Positions 44,783 to 53,835 are shown, numbered from the stretch's first letter. The stretch: DNA of 64,000 nucleotides from Fluviicola sp. (GCA_020849495.1 JADLGD010000103.1:1-64000); one strand, 5' to 3'. A program made the numbers and translations. Notes: generated by a model from the letters alone, not told the origin.

Positions 44783-45243
44783 TTAATCAATATAGATCCA
44801 TTTGTACCAATTTTGCTCTATTTTCTTTAATAGAATTGTTTCATTAACACTATTTAGTCTGTGATAATTCTTAATATTTCCTTCGTAAAATAAATAATTG
44901 TAAAAGGTAGTTTTACTTAAATCTTTACCGAAAGAACTTTCATATTCATACTCATATCCTAATTTTCTAGAACCTGATATATAAAGAAAATTTTTTGTCG
45001 TTAGTGAAATTAACTTTATAGAATCCTTTTCAGATAAAGTTGTTGAATCAAACTGATATACATTGACTCCATTATTACCATTAACACAAAGAAAGAATCT
45101 TTTGGTATACTCAGAAGTAATAATTTATTCAATTCCTTTATCTCATGAAATTGTTTCATATTGGTATGCTTTTATTCTTTATTTTGATACACACAACCCA
45201 AAAGGGGTAAAAATAAAATTAAATATTTGATTGTTTTTTTCAT
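44783..45243 (-). pseudogene. Broken lipoprotein gene (nonsense plus frameshift)
   Basis: Read leftward from the ATG at 45243 there is a complete lipoprotein signal peptide (MKKTIKYLILFLPLLGC, lipobox Cys17), then six residues and a TAA at 45174-45172. The same frame continues (KHTNMKQFHEIKELNK) to about 45124. From 45124 to the stop at 44783 a shifted frame stays open for 113 codons. Its product, rich in Lys, Asn, Tyr and Ser, contains FFLCVNGNNGVNVYQFD and ends WYKWIYID. Joining the frames needs one lost base near 45122 and one C-to-T change (CAA to TAA). No start codon exists in the shifted frame. I do not recognise the intact family. A sequencing error could explain one lesion, hardly both. 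Confidence 0.65.
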
Positions 45244-45360
45244 CTAAATTTAGCCACCATTCTAAGGATTTAACGAGTGATTTTAAGACAGAACTTCTAA
45301 ATTAATGAATTTATGAGTTGCTTAAAAAAACTACTTTTACTTACAATAAATGTTTTTATC

Positions 45361-46005
45361 ATGAACCCAGAACTCGATTTCTTTTTTCAGGCAACAAAAA
45401 AATGGCAACAAGAAATGAACCTTTTGCGCAAAATTGTTTTGGATTGTCAACTCCAAGAAGAGAAAAAATGGGGAGTTCCTTGCTATACATTACAATCGAA
45501 AAACATTTTGATCATTCATGATTTCAAAGAATACTGTGCACTCAACTTTTTCAAAGGCGCATTGCTCAGCAATGCAGATGGTATTTTGACACAACCTACT
45601 GAAAATTCGCAAGCAGCTCGTCAGATCAGAATTACATCTGTGCAACAAATCATGGAATGGGAATCAACTATCCGCGCTACGATTTTTGAAGCCATCGAGA
45701 TTGAAAAAGCAGGATTGCAAGTTCCTTTAAAACCAGTTGAAGCTTTTGAAATGCCTGAAGAATTTCAAGCGAAACTAAACCAATCACCTGCGCTTAACAC
45801 AGCATTTTACGCACTAACTCCAGGTCGACAAAAAGCGTATTTATTGCACTTCTCCGAAGCTAAACAAGCTAAAACACGAGAAGCACGTATTGAAAAATAC
45901 ACCCAACGCATTTTGGATGGAAAAGGATTTACGGATTGTGTTTGTGGCTTATCGAAACGCATGCCTGGTTGCGATGGATCGCATAAATTTTTGAAAGAAA
46001 GATGA
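45361..46005 (+). CDS. YdeI-family protein fused to a C-terminal CDGSH iron-sulfur motif
   Basis: A 214-residue cytoplasmic protein. Residues ~1-120 form a DUF1801-like domain (KKWGVPCYTL, CALNFFKGALL), and ~125-190 the YdeI segment (LTPGRQKAYLLHFSEAKQAKTREARI). The last 22 residues hold CVCGLSKRMPGCDGSH, a perfect match to the CDGSH consensus CxCxx(S/T)xxxPxCDG(S/A/T)H, with ligands Cys193, Cys195, Cys204 and His208 for a 2Fe-2S cluster. It is a paralogue of the protein at 16656, which lacks the motif. The start was set at MNPELDFF (45361); a 16-codon upstream extension looks non-coding. Function unknown; a redox- or Fe-S-sensing role is an inference. Confidence 0.8.
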   Translation: MNPELDFFFQATKKWQQEMNLLRKIVLDCQLQEEKKWGVPCYTLQSKNILIIHDFKEYCALNFFKGALLSNADGILTQPTENSQAARQIRITSVQQIMEWESTIRATIFEAIEIEKAGLQVPLKPVEAFEMPEEFQAKLNQSPALNTAFYALTPGRQKAYLLHFSEAKQAKTREARIEKYTQRILDGKGFTDCVCGLSKRMPGCDGSHKFLKER

Positions 46006-46161
46006 ATTGTAAATCGTTTGAAAGAAAAAGTTAAACGAACTTCTATAAATAGTTCATCTTGATTTTCACGGATTATTCATTAATAAACTTTTATGAGGAA
46101 GAAGAGTGAAAGGAGAAAAAATCAAACCTTGGATAAGCCTATAAAAATCTCACTTCCAGCG

Positions 46162-46187
46162 TTTTAATCTCGGTAATATTGCAATAT
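46162..46187. repeat. Palindromic repeat, copy 1 (perfect palindrome at 46171-46192)
   Basis: The 26-base block beginning ttttaatctcggtaatattg occurs here and again at 46296-46321. In this copy the bases 46171-46192 form a perfect 22-base palindrome with arm cggtaatattg and its exact reverse complement. This is the form of a site for a dimeric DNA-binding protein. Confidence 0.8.
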
Positions 46188-46295
46188 TACCGAAAACATT
46201 TAACCTTCTTAAAACTGCCTTTGTTCCCAAGTTTCACCCACCCAATAATACCACTCTAATAAAAAAAAACAAGCTTAAAACACTATATATCAAAA

Positions 46296-46321
46296 TTTTA
46301 ATCTCGGTAATATTGCAATAT
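46296..46321. repeat. Palindromic repeat, copy 2 (imperfect palindrome at 46305-46326)
   Basis: Same 26 bases as at 46162-46187, 134 bases downstream. Here the palindrome half after position 46321 differs from copy 1 at two bases, so the right arm is weakened while the left arm and centre are unchanged. Confidence 0.8.
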
Positions 46322-46539
46322 CACCTGTTTTTTTGTAGTTGCTAGATGTGATTTTCAAAAACTAAAACATCCGTCAATAAATTTTTATTCAAGCTATTTT
46401 TGAATTCATTTTTAGAAAATCAACAATCCAAAAATGAAGTCTTTACAATTCATCCATCAAATTCAACAGTTCACCATTTTTTATTGCGCATCATTTTAGA
46501 GAAGTCAGTAATCTTGTACCACAAAAGATAAACTGTTGT

Positions 46540-48900
46540 ATGAGAACATTATTCGTTTTTTTATTGGGAATCCTTCCCTTCGCACTATTCGCTCAAAACA
46601 CACAAACCATTAAAGGAACCGTTTTGGACAAACAATCACTTCAACCATTACCTGGAGTGCAAATAGAAATTGTAGGTTCAGAACCCAAAAAAGGAAGTGT
46701 CACAGATTTGGACGGAAAATTTAGAATCACTGATTTGGCTCCGGGTCGTTACGATGTTCGCATCTCGTTTCCAGGTTACATCGAACAAACAAGAAACAAT
46801 GTGGTGCTCACTTCTGGAAAAGAAGAAGTCTTAGAAATCCAACTGGAAGAAAGTGTGACGGATATTGGTGAAGTGGTGATCAATGCCAATAAAAACAACG
46901 ACATGAACAACGAGTTAACCACTGTGAGTGGACGTTCGTTCTCCATGGAAGAGGTGAACCGCTATGCAGGAGGTCGTTCGGATCCCGCTCGTTTAGCATC
47001 CAATTTTGCTGGTGTAAGTTCACCAGACGATTCTCGAAATGACATTGTGATTCGTGGAAATTCACCGATTGGCGTGTTATGGCGTATTGAAGGAATGAAC
47101 ATTCCAAATCCCAATCACTTCTCAACTATTGGTACAACTGGTGGACCAGTGAGTGCCATCAATACCAATTTATTGCGCAACTCTGATTTCATGACATCCG
47201 CTTTCCCTTCCGAGTATGGTAATGCCAATGCGGGTGTGTTTGATTTGGGATTACGCAACGGAAACAGCGACAAACGTGAACATACCATTCAGTTTGGAGT
47301 ATTAACCGGATTGGAATTCAACACAGAAGGACCTATCAACAAAGAAAAAGGAAGCTCTTACTTGATTGGATATCGCTACGGTTTTTCCAGTGTTGCTCAA
47401 ACGATTGGTTTACCGATTGGAACAGCTGCTACTCCCTACTACCAAGATTTGAGTTTCAAAGTCAATACAGGAACGACAAAAATTGGAAAATTCACCTTCT
47501 TTGGAATTGGAGCTTTGAGCAGCATCGACTTCTTACACAAAGAAATTGACACAAACGATTTATTCGCTGATCCAACCAGAGACAGTTATTTCACGAGTCA
47601 AATTGGTTTATTTGGTATCAAACACAACATTCGAGTGAACGATAAATCGTATTTCAACACGGTCATTGGTGTCAATTATGCGGGATCCAATTATTTGCAA
47701 GACAGTATCAATGCTTCCGATGAAGCTGTTCGAACGATTGAAAACAAAACCGGAAGATTGAACTACAGCTTAAACACTTCATACAATTCAAAAATCAGTG
47801 CGCGTTTGTTTATCAAAGCTGGAATCATCGCTGAGTTAATGAACATTGATTTATACTATAGAAATCGCGAAGACCAGCCTTTTTGGGTACAATTATGGGA
47901 CACCAAAGAACAAACAGTTTTGTTGCAAGGCTATGTTCACAGCAAATACAGCTTCAGTGATAAATTGACGATGAACTTAGGTGTACACAGCCAATATTTA
48001 GCATTGAACAACAGTCTATCCGTTGAACCACGTTTTGGATTGAAATACCAAGTTGGGAAAAAATCATCGTTGAATCTTGGTTATGGTATGCACAGTCAAA
48101 TGCAAGCTTTGGATTCCTATTTTTTACAATCACTTGATGCAAATGGGAATGCGCAATTGTTGAACAAAAACATGGATTTCACCAGAAGTCATCATTTGGT
48201 TCTAGCTTATGACTGGACTCCATTAAAAGACTGGCGTTTCAAAAGTGAGATCTATTATCAATACTTGAACAATGTTCCAGTGGATCGCTTTTCAAGCAGC
48301 TATTCCATGTTGAATGCTGGTGCCTCGTTTTACCCAAATAACCGCACCGATTTGGTCAACGATGGAACGGGTCAAAATTACGGTGTCGAGTTGACCATTG
48401 AAAAATTCTTCTCTAAAGGATTTTATGGTTTGATTACAGGTTCACTTTATGAAGCGAAATATACTGGAAGCGATGGCATAGAGCGAAACACAGCTTTCAA
48501 CGGTCGTTATGTTTACAATGTGTTGATTGGGAAAGAAGTGAAAGTTGGAAAAGCAAAACGCAATGCTCTTACCTTGGATGTGAAATTCACGCATGCAGGT
48601 GGACGTTTTTACACGCCTGTTGATTTAGTGAGCTCCCAATTGTTCCAACAACAAATCCTCAAAGGAGATGAGTATGCTTTCACAGAAAAATATGCTGATT
48701 TCATGCGCTTGGATGTCAAAGTTGGTTTCACCTTGAATGCGAAAAAACGCAAAATCAGTCAGTCTTGGTTCTTTGATGTGAACAACGTGACGAATCGCAA
48801 AAACATCTTTGCAGAGCGATACAATCCCGTTACCAACTCCATCAACACGGCCTACCAAATTGGCTTCTTCCCGAATTTTGTTTACCGTTTACAATTTTAA
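46540..48900 (+). CDS. TonB-dependent outer-membrane receptor with carboxypeptidase-like N-domain
   Basis: A 786-residue outer-membrane receptor: signal peptide (to about 19), a carboxypeptidase-regulatory-like sandwich (about 22-105, with IKGTVLDKQSLQPLPGVQI), a plug domain (about 115-225, with IVIRGNSPIGVLWRIEGMNI) and a barrel ending in the aromatic strand NFVYRLQF. The substrate is unknown. It is followed two bases later by a flavodoxin-fold reductase and then a LytS/LytTR pair, so uptake, redox and regulation may be linked. The palindromic repeats lie 200-380 bases upstream. Confidence 0.87.
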   Translation: MRTLFVFLLGILPFALFAQNTQTIKGTVLDKQSLQPLPGVQIEIVGSEPKKGSVTDLDGKFRITDLAPGRYDVRISFPGYIEQTRNNVVLTSGKEEVLEIQLEESVTDIGEVVINANKNNDMNNELTTVSGRSFSMEEVNRYAGGRSDPARLASNFAGVSSPDDSRNDIVIRGNSPIGVLWRIEGMNIPNPNHFSTIGTTGGPVSAINTNLLRNSDFMTSAFPSEYGNANAGVFDLGLRNGNSDKREHTIQFGVLTGLEFNTEGPINKEKGSSYLIGYRYGFSSVAQTIGLPIGTAATPYYQDLSFKVNTGTTKIGKFTFFGIGALSSIDFLHKEIDTNDLFADPTRDSYFTSQIGLFGIKHNIRVNDKSYFNTVIGVNYAGSNYLQDSINASDEAVRTIENKTGRLNYSLNTSYNSKISARLFIKAGIIAELMNIDLYYRNREDQPFWVQLWDTKEQTVLLQGYVHSKYSFSDKLTMNLGVHSQYLALNNSLSVEPRFGLKYQVGKKSSLNLGYGMHSQMQALDSYFLQSLDANGNAQLLNKNMDFTRSHHLVLAYDWTPLKDWRFKSEIYYQYLNNVPVDRFSSSYSMLNAGASFYPNNRTDLVNDGTGQNYGVELTIEKFFSKGFYGLITGSLYEAKYTGSDGIERNTAFNGRYVYNVLIGKEVKVGKAKRNALTLDVKFTHAGGRFYTPVDLVSSQLFQQQILKGDEYAFTEKYADFMRLDVKVGFTLNAKKRKISQSWFFDVNNVTNRKNIFAERYNPVTNSINTAYQIGFFPNFVYRLQF

Positions 48901-48902
48901 GT

Positions 48903-49478
48903 ATGAAGATTTTAGTCATAAACGGACATCCAAATCCAGATTCGTTTAATCACGCTTTGGCGGATGCATTTATCAAAGGAGCATCAATTGACGGCAAAAA
49001 CGAGGTGCGCTACTTGCAATTGTCAAACATGAAATTCAATCCCAATCTATCGTTTGGTTATTCAAAGCGAGTAGAATTGGAAACGGATTTACTTGAAGTA
49101 CAAGAATGGGTGAAATGGTGCGATCATTTAGTCATCATTCATCCGATTTGGTGGGGAGGATTGCCAGCACAGTTAAAGGGTTTATTTGATCGTGCTTTTT
49201 TACCCGGTTTCGCTTTCAAATACAGAGAAAAAGGCGTTTGGTGGGATAAATTATTAGCTGGAAGGACTGCTGAGATTCTCTACACGATTGATCAACCGAT
49301 TTGGTATTATAAACTCATCAATGGTGCTCCAGGATTGAAGCAATTGAAAAAAATGATCCTTTCTTTTTGTGGATTTAAAGTAAAGCGAGTGACTGGGTTT
49401 GCCAATGTCCGTTTTTCAACTCCTGAGAAAAGAGCAAAATGGTTAGAACGAGCAAGTCAACTAGGGAATAAATGCTAA
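48903..49478 (+). CDS. NAD(P)H-dependent flavin oxidoreductase, flavodoxin-like fold
   Basis: A 191-residue protein of the NQO1/MdaB/KefF-type quinone reductase family: INGHPNPDSFNHAL at the N-terminus (flavin phosphate loop), HPIWWGGLPAQLKGLFDRAFLPGFAF in the middle and a conserved ICGF-like ILSFCGFKVKR near the end. It probably reduces quinones with NAD(P)H through FMN or FAD. It is translated two bases after a TonB receptor gene and 10 bases before a sensor kinase gene. Confidence 0.9.
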   Translation: MKILVINGHPNPDSFNHALADAFIKGASIDGKNEVRYLQLSNMKFNPNLSFGYSKRVELETDLLEVQEWVKWCDHLVIIHPIWWGGLPAQLKGLFDRAFLPGFAFKYREKGVWWDKLLAGRTAEILYTIDQPIWYYKLINGAPGLKQLKKMILSFCGFKVKRVTGFANVRFSTPEKRAKWLERASQLGNKC

Positions 49479-49488
49479 ATTAGTTAAG

Positions 49489-50523
49489 ATGTTACAATCA
49501 AAATGGCGTTTTGTATGGATGTTTTTCACAGGAATTGTGATCAGTTTTGTGATGCGAGCAATTTTACCCTTGCCACCTGGTTTTGAAATCAATTCCACAC
49601 GAAACATTCTTTTTTCAATTCTTCAATCCATCATTATCACATTTTTAGTGTGGGAAGGAACGTTGCGTTTTGACCACTGGGTAAGCAAATTCTGGCCTTG
49701 GGAGAAAACGTTTGTGAAGCGCTTCTTTTTAGTGATGTTGGGAAGTATTTTAATCTGTGTTGCTTCGATCATGACCGTGGGCGCCTTTTTTGATAGCTAC
49801 ATCTGTCACTTCCCTTTGGTAAAAGACCCCAATATTTTCTATATCTGTTTGGGAATTGCAATCAACATAAGTATCATGATTCTATTTGTAGAATTTGGTC
49901 TTCAAATTTTTAGAAAATGGAAACAATCATTGGTTGAAATCGAACAACACAAAGCACTCACGGCACAAGCGAAATTGGAAAATTTACAACACCAAGTCAA
50001 CCCCCATTTCTTGTTCAACAACATGAGCGTGCTCACTTCTCTCATTTACAAAGACCAAGACAAAGCAGTTGATTTTGTGAACCAACTTTCAAAAGTGTAT
50101 CGTTATTTATTGGACAACAAAGACAACGAATTGGTCAGTGTGGAACATGAAATAGCTTTCATTGAATCCTATGCTTACTTATTGAACATTCGTTATTCCC
50201 CCAATTTGAATGTTGTTTTAAATATTCCTGATTCATCACTACAACTCCATTTACCGCCCTTATCGTTACAACTGTTATTGGAAAATGCAATCAAACACAA
50301 TGTGGTTTCAACTGCTTCTCCTTTGACCATTGAAATTCGTGTAGAGGAAGAATACCTTGTTGTTAGCAACACTAAAAAATTGCGAAAAGTGACAGAAGAA
50401 AGTTCCAAAACGGGTATTCGAAATATTCGTGATCGCTATCAATTTTTCAGTTCTAAAGCTGTCATCGTTGAAGATACTGAAACATCCTTTACCGTTAAAA
50501 TTCCACTTCTTAAAACCTTATGA
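49489..50523 (+). CDS. LytS/YehU-type sensor histidine kinase
   Basis: A 344-residue inner-membrane kinase. Four hydrophobic helices (about 8-25, 35-55, 75-98, 110-135) form an integral sensor region without a large periplasmic loop. The His_kinase domain carries the motif HQVNPHFLFNN with phosphoacceptor His173. The ATPase part follows with LQLLLENAIKHNVV (N-box) near 258-272. It overlaps the response-regulator gene by four bases (ATGA). The signal is unknown. Confidence 0.92.
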   Translation: MLQSKWRFVWMFFTGIVISFVMRAILPLPPGFEINSTRNILFSILQSIIITFLVWEGTLRFDHWVSKFWPWEKTFVKRFFLVMLGSILICVASIMTVGAFFDSYICHFPLVKDPNIFYICLGIAINISIMILFVEFGLQIFRKWKQSLVEIEQHKALTAQAKLENLQHQVNPHFLFNNMSVLTSLIYKDQDKAVDFVNQLSKVYRYLLDNKDNELVSVEHEIAFIESYAYLLNIRYSPNLNVVLNIPDSSLQLHLPPLSLQLLLENAIKHNVVSTASPLTIEIRVEEEYLVVSNTKKLRKVTEESSKTGIRNIRDRYQFFSSKAVIVEDTETSFTVKIPLLKTL

Positions 50524-51269
50524 AAGTAATCATCATAGAAGACGAGCAATTGTCAGCTGAACACTTGGTACGTTTACTTCACAAGATAGATCCAAGTATC
50601 CAAGTCATTGCGCAATTAGACAGTGTAGAAGCAAGTGTGAATGCATTTGAAAATGGATTGACAGCAGATTTGATGTTGGTGGATATCCATTTAGCGGATG
50701 GCAGCAGTTTTGATTTATTTTCGCAAATTTCAATTGATATTCCAGTCATTTTCACGACAGCTTTTGATCAATATGCAATTCAAGCATTTCAATTAAACAG
50801 CATTGCCTATTTGTTAAAACCAATCGATGGCTTGGAATTGTCGAAAGCATTGAACAAGTTCAGTAAACTGACCATTCAAGAACAGCAACGATTGATTGTT
50901 CAAATCCAAAATCTACAGTCAACACCCAATTACAAGCAACGATTTTTAGTGAAATTGGGTGAAAACATACACTCCATTAAAACCAATGAAATTTGTCATT
51001 TTATTTCGGAAGATGGCATGGTATTTTTGATCAATCACCAAGGAAAACGCTTCCCTATAGATTTCACTTTGGATCAATTGGAAAGCAACTTACAGCCGGA
51101 GCATTTTTTTCGCATCAATCGAAAAGTCATTTTACACATCGATTGCATTCAAAAAATGGCAGCGTACTTCAATTCGCGTTTAAAAGTTCAAACCTTGCAT
51201 TTGAACGGCGACGAAACCATCGTAAGTCGAGAGCGAGTTGCGGCATTCAAGGAATGGTTGAATCAGTAA
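50520..51269 (+). CDS. LytTR-family response regulator
   Basis: A 249-residue transcription regulator. Its receiver domain (about 1-115) has the phosphoacceptor Asp55 (LMLVDIHLADGS), acid pocket Glu7-Asp8 and the Lys in YLLKPIDG. A LytTR DNA-binding domain (about 140-245; KTNEICHFISEDGM, FFRINRKVILH) follows. It partners the LytS-type kinase. Likely targets are in this operon, but LytTR sites cannot be confirmed by eye. Confidence 0.94.
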   Translation: MKVIIIEDEQLSAEHLVRLLHKIDPSIQVIAQLDSVEASVNAFENGLTADLMLVDIHLADGSSFDLFSQISIDIPVIFTTAFDQYAIQAFQLNSIAYLLKPIDGLELSKALNKFSKLTIQEQQRLIVQIQNLQSTPNYKQRFLVKLGENIHSIKTNEICHFISEDGMVFLINHQGKRFPIDFTLDQLESNLQPEHFFRINRKVILHIDCIQKMAAYFNSRLKVQTLHLNGDETIVSRERVAAFKEWLNQ

Positions 51270-51284
51270 GTATCTTAATTGGAT

Positions 51285-53492
51285 TTATAAATTTCGCAGA
51301 TAAGCTTCTATCGTTTCTTTCAATTGCAATTCAGCTTCACTTTTGCCCAATTGTGCTTTTAAGTTTTCAAGTAAGGCAGCATCGACAGTGCCTTTATAAA
51401 CCGAGGATCGCAATTCCAAACCGAAAGCAGCAGCTGTAATCAATAATGGATTTGTAACGAAAGCATCTTTTTGTTTGACATAGAAATTAAATTCTTCGCT
51501 GTTTGCAGCTTCTAACAATTTATAGCGCAAATTCACTTCGGCGATATCTGTTTTATTTCTGGAAGATTTTGTTGAACTGTAAGTTGCATCCAATCCTTCT
51601 TCAGCTTTACCCAATTCTATTTCGTACAAGGCAACAACATGATGACCGTAACCCATCTCTCCTCCATCTTTGGTATCATCAATAAAATCTCTAGAGGGCA
51701 TCAAGCGGTTTTCATAACCAATCAAGCGATAAGAACTCACCGTATTTGGGTTGAATTGCACATTTAACTTCACATCACGAGCGAGGTTGATCATGTTGCC
51801 AGTGTTTTTCACTAATGCTTCATAAGCTTCTTGCCGGTTTCCAATGTAAAAATGATTTCCATCACCACGATCTGCTAACGTTTCTAATACATCGTTGCGG
51901 TAATTCCCCATTCCAAAGCCCAAAGCTGTTAAATAAATTCCTTTTCCTCGTTGTTGAGCAATGTAGCTTTCCAGATCTTTTGGATCGCTAATTCCAACAT
52001 TGAAATCACCATCTGTTGCTAATAAAATGCGGTTGTTAGCTTGCGGGTCATAAATGGAGTTTGCCAATTCATAGGCTTTACGAATCCCTCCCATTCCATT
52101 GGTAGAACCTCCAGCGGTAAGGTTTTCAATCGCACGAATGATTTTACTTTTATCTGAACAAGTTGTGGGTTCAAGTGCCACCGATTCTACACCTGCATAG
52201 GTAACAATGGCTACTTGATCTCTTTCATCAAGCGACTCCACCAAATCAATCATGGAAGCTTGTAAAAGCGGCAATTTATCTGCACTTTGCATCGAACCTG
52301 AAACATCGATTAAGAAAACCAATTGATGCGCTTGACGGGGTTTGTCTTGAGGCAATTCACTCGCTTCTAAATGAATCGCCAACAATTCGTTTTTGGTATT
52401 CCAAGGACATACCATCCGTTCTGTAAACACACCAATTGGTTGATTTTTCAAATCGTGGTCTTGGTAATCAAATGCATTGATGACTTCTTCCATCTTTACA
52501 GCATCTCTTTGCAAAGTCCCTCCTTGATTGATGATTCTTCGAATGTAATTCCAACTTGCTCTGTCTACATCAATTCCAAAAGTAGAATGTGGTGCGTCCA
52601 AAGGCGATTGAAACATGTTCTCATAAATCGTAGGAAAACGGTCCACTGAAAATTGTTTTTCAGGATAAAGATCATCAGAAGTACCACTTCGAAGTGCACG
52701 TGTTCGATAACCGTAATTCGAAGTGGAATGACCTGAGTAATAATCGTTAGCACTTTTTGTTTCAACAACAAACACACCTCCTGTTACATCCCCATAATTG
52801 GCTGGAATGCCGCCGGTGTACATCGTCACCGATGAAATAGCACTTTGAGGGACAACAACCGATCTGGTTTTCACTCCATCGATGAAATACACATTGGCAT
52901 CTGTTCTTGCCCCACGAACTGAAATGTCGTTAATCGAATTGAAAGAGTTCGTTCCAAACAGTTGATTAAATTGAGATGCAGAAGAAACATAATCTTGTCT
53001 AGTAATACTCACACTACTAACCGAACAACTAACACCTGGAGTTAATCGCAAAGAAGTAATCGTCACTTCATCTATTCCATATTCCTCTCCTTCAATTTCA
53101 TTGATAGACTTTTGTTGAGGTACATTTTGATCTTTGACCAATTCAACCGAATTTCCAAAATTCAAATTGGATGTCATTGGATTAACGACCAATTGAACAC
53201 ATTGTCCCGCTTGAACAGGAATTTCGATTGTACCAATAAATTGCTGATTGGAATAACAGTTGGCAAAAACTATCCCCGCTGGCAATTGGAGAATTGGGGT
53301 TGTTCCTTTATGATCGGTAAATGTGGAATCCAAGTAGTTGAATTTATATGTGGCATCCACTTGATAAAAAACCAATTTCGCTTCGTCATAAAAACACGAT
53401 TTGGATTGGTCCAACAAAGTCAAATGCACCGCACCTTTTTGACTAAATCCAAAAAAAGAACTAACTAATAAGAAAAAGAAGGTCGTTTTCAT
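51285..53492 (-). CDS. VWA-domain (YfbK-like) protein with N-terminal TonB-plug module
   Basis: A 735-residue exported protein. Signal peptide, then a strand-rich N-domain, then a TonB plug module (about 150-245; RGARTDANVYFIDGVK, IPANYGDVTGG). It has the YfbK-type segment STFGIDVDRASWNYIRRII (about 300-320), a von Willebrand A domain (about 385-560) with the metal site DVSGS near 393-398, and the YfbK C-terminal region to the end. The plug is very close to that of the short protein at 12049. VWA domains bind protein partners through a divalent ion. There is no barrel. The function is unknown; a periplasmic or surface scaffold is likely. Confidence 0.85.
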   Translation of the reverse strand: MKTTFFFLLVSSFFGFSQKGAVHLTLLDQSKSCFYDEAKLVFYQVDATYKFNYLDSTFTDHKGTTPILQLPAGIVFANCYSNQQFIGTIEIPVQAGQCVQLVVNPMTSNLNFGNSVELVKDQNVPQQKSINEIEGEEYGIDEVTITSLRLTPGVSCSVSSVSITRQDYVSSASQFNQLFGTNSFNSINDISVRGARTDANVYFIDGVKTRSVVVPQSAISSVTMYTGGIPANYGDVTGGVFVVETKSANDYYSGHSTSNYGYRTRALRSGTSDDLYPEKQFSVDRFPTIYENMFQSPLDAPHSTFGIDVDRASWNYIRRIINQGGTLQRDAVKMEEVINAFDYQDHDLKNQPIGVFTERMVCPWNTKNELLAIHLEASELPQDKPRQAHQLVFLIDVSGSMQSADKLPLLQASMIDLVESLDERDQVAIVTYAGVESVALEPTTCSDKSKIIRAIENLTAGGSTNGMGGIRKAYELANSIYDPQANNRILLATDGDFNVGISDPKDLESYIAQQRGKGIYLTALGFGMGNYRNDVLETLADRGDGNHFYIGNRQEAYEALVKNTGNMINLARDVKLNVQFNPNTVSSYRLIGYENRLMPSRDFIDDTKDGGEMGYGHHVVALYEIELGKAEEGLDATYSSTKSSRNKTDIAEVNLRYKLLEAANSEEFNFYVKQKDAFVTNPLLITAAAFGLELRSSVYKGTVDAALLENLKAQLGKSEAELQLKETIEAYLRNL

Positions 53493-53538
53493 GTTTTCAA
53501 TTTAGGTAGGGATGTAAACCTTCAGTTGATTCCATAAA

Positions 53539-53563
53539 AAAAAGATGCCCAAAAGCATCTTTT
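53539..53563 (-). terminator. Terminator of the mrp-nifU operon
   Basis: aaaagatgc and gcatctttt form a nine-base stem. The A-run at 53535-53541 gives a U-tract on the minus-strand transcript, downstream of the small NifU gene. Confidence 0.75.
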
Positions 53564-53586
53564 CCATCATCTATTTTGTTTTTGAA

Positions 53587-53835
53587 TTAGTTAACTGCCT
53601 CAACAGCAACTATTTCTGGAGCTATTTTTTTCACAGCTTCTTCCAAGCCTGCTTTGATGGTCATCATACTCATAGTACAATCACTACAAGCACCCAACAA
53701 TCGCACTTTCACGATACCTTCGTCTGTTATTTCCACCAATTCCATATCGCCACCATCTGCATGTAAATGCGGACGTAATTCGCTCAAGGAGATATTGATT
53801 TTTTCGCTTAAATCTACTTTATCCAATGCCATCAT
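53587..53835 (-). CDS. Single-domain NifU-type Fe-S carrier
   Basis: An 82-residue protein consisting of one NifU C-terminal domain with the cluster motif Cys50-x-x-Cys53 (GACSDCTMS) and the conserved RPHLHADGGDMELV. It probably holds and passes Fe-S clusters. Its start overlaps the mrp stop by one base (TAATG), so it is co-translated with that cluster-transfer ATPase. The two adjacent ATGs at its start are equally possible. Confidence 0.93.
   Translation of the reverse strand: MMALDKVDLSEKINISLSELRPHLHADGGDMELVEITDEGIVKVRLLGACSDCTMSMMTIKAGLEEAVKKIAPEIVAVEAVN

Larger units (their letters stand above)
46006..46539. other. 534-base gene-free stretch with a repeated palindrome
   Basis: No convincing gene is present: the longest frames are tiny, such as 24 codons at 46093-46167. 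It holds two copies of a palindromic block (separate entry), several T- and A-runs, and a TAATCTTG at 46509-46516 that could be a one-mismatch -7 box for the TonB receptor gene at 46540. Confidence 0.7.

Noticed and set aside
46093-46167. A 24-codon open frame (MRKKSERRKN...)
   Set aside because: Too short, no clear ribosome site or -7 box, and it ends in the repeated block.
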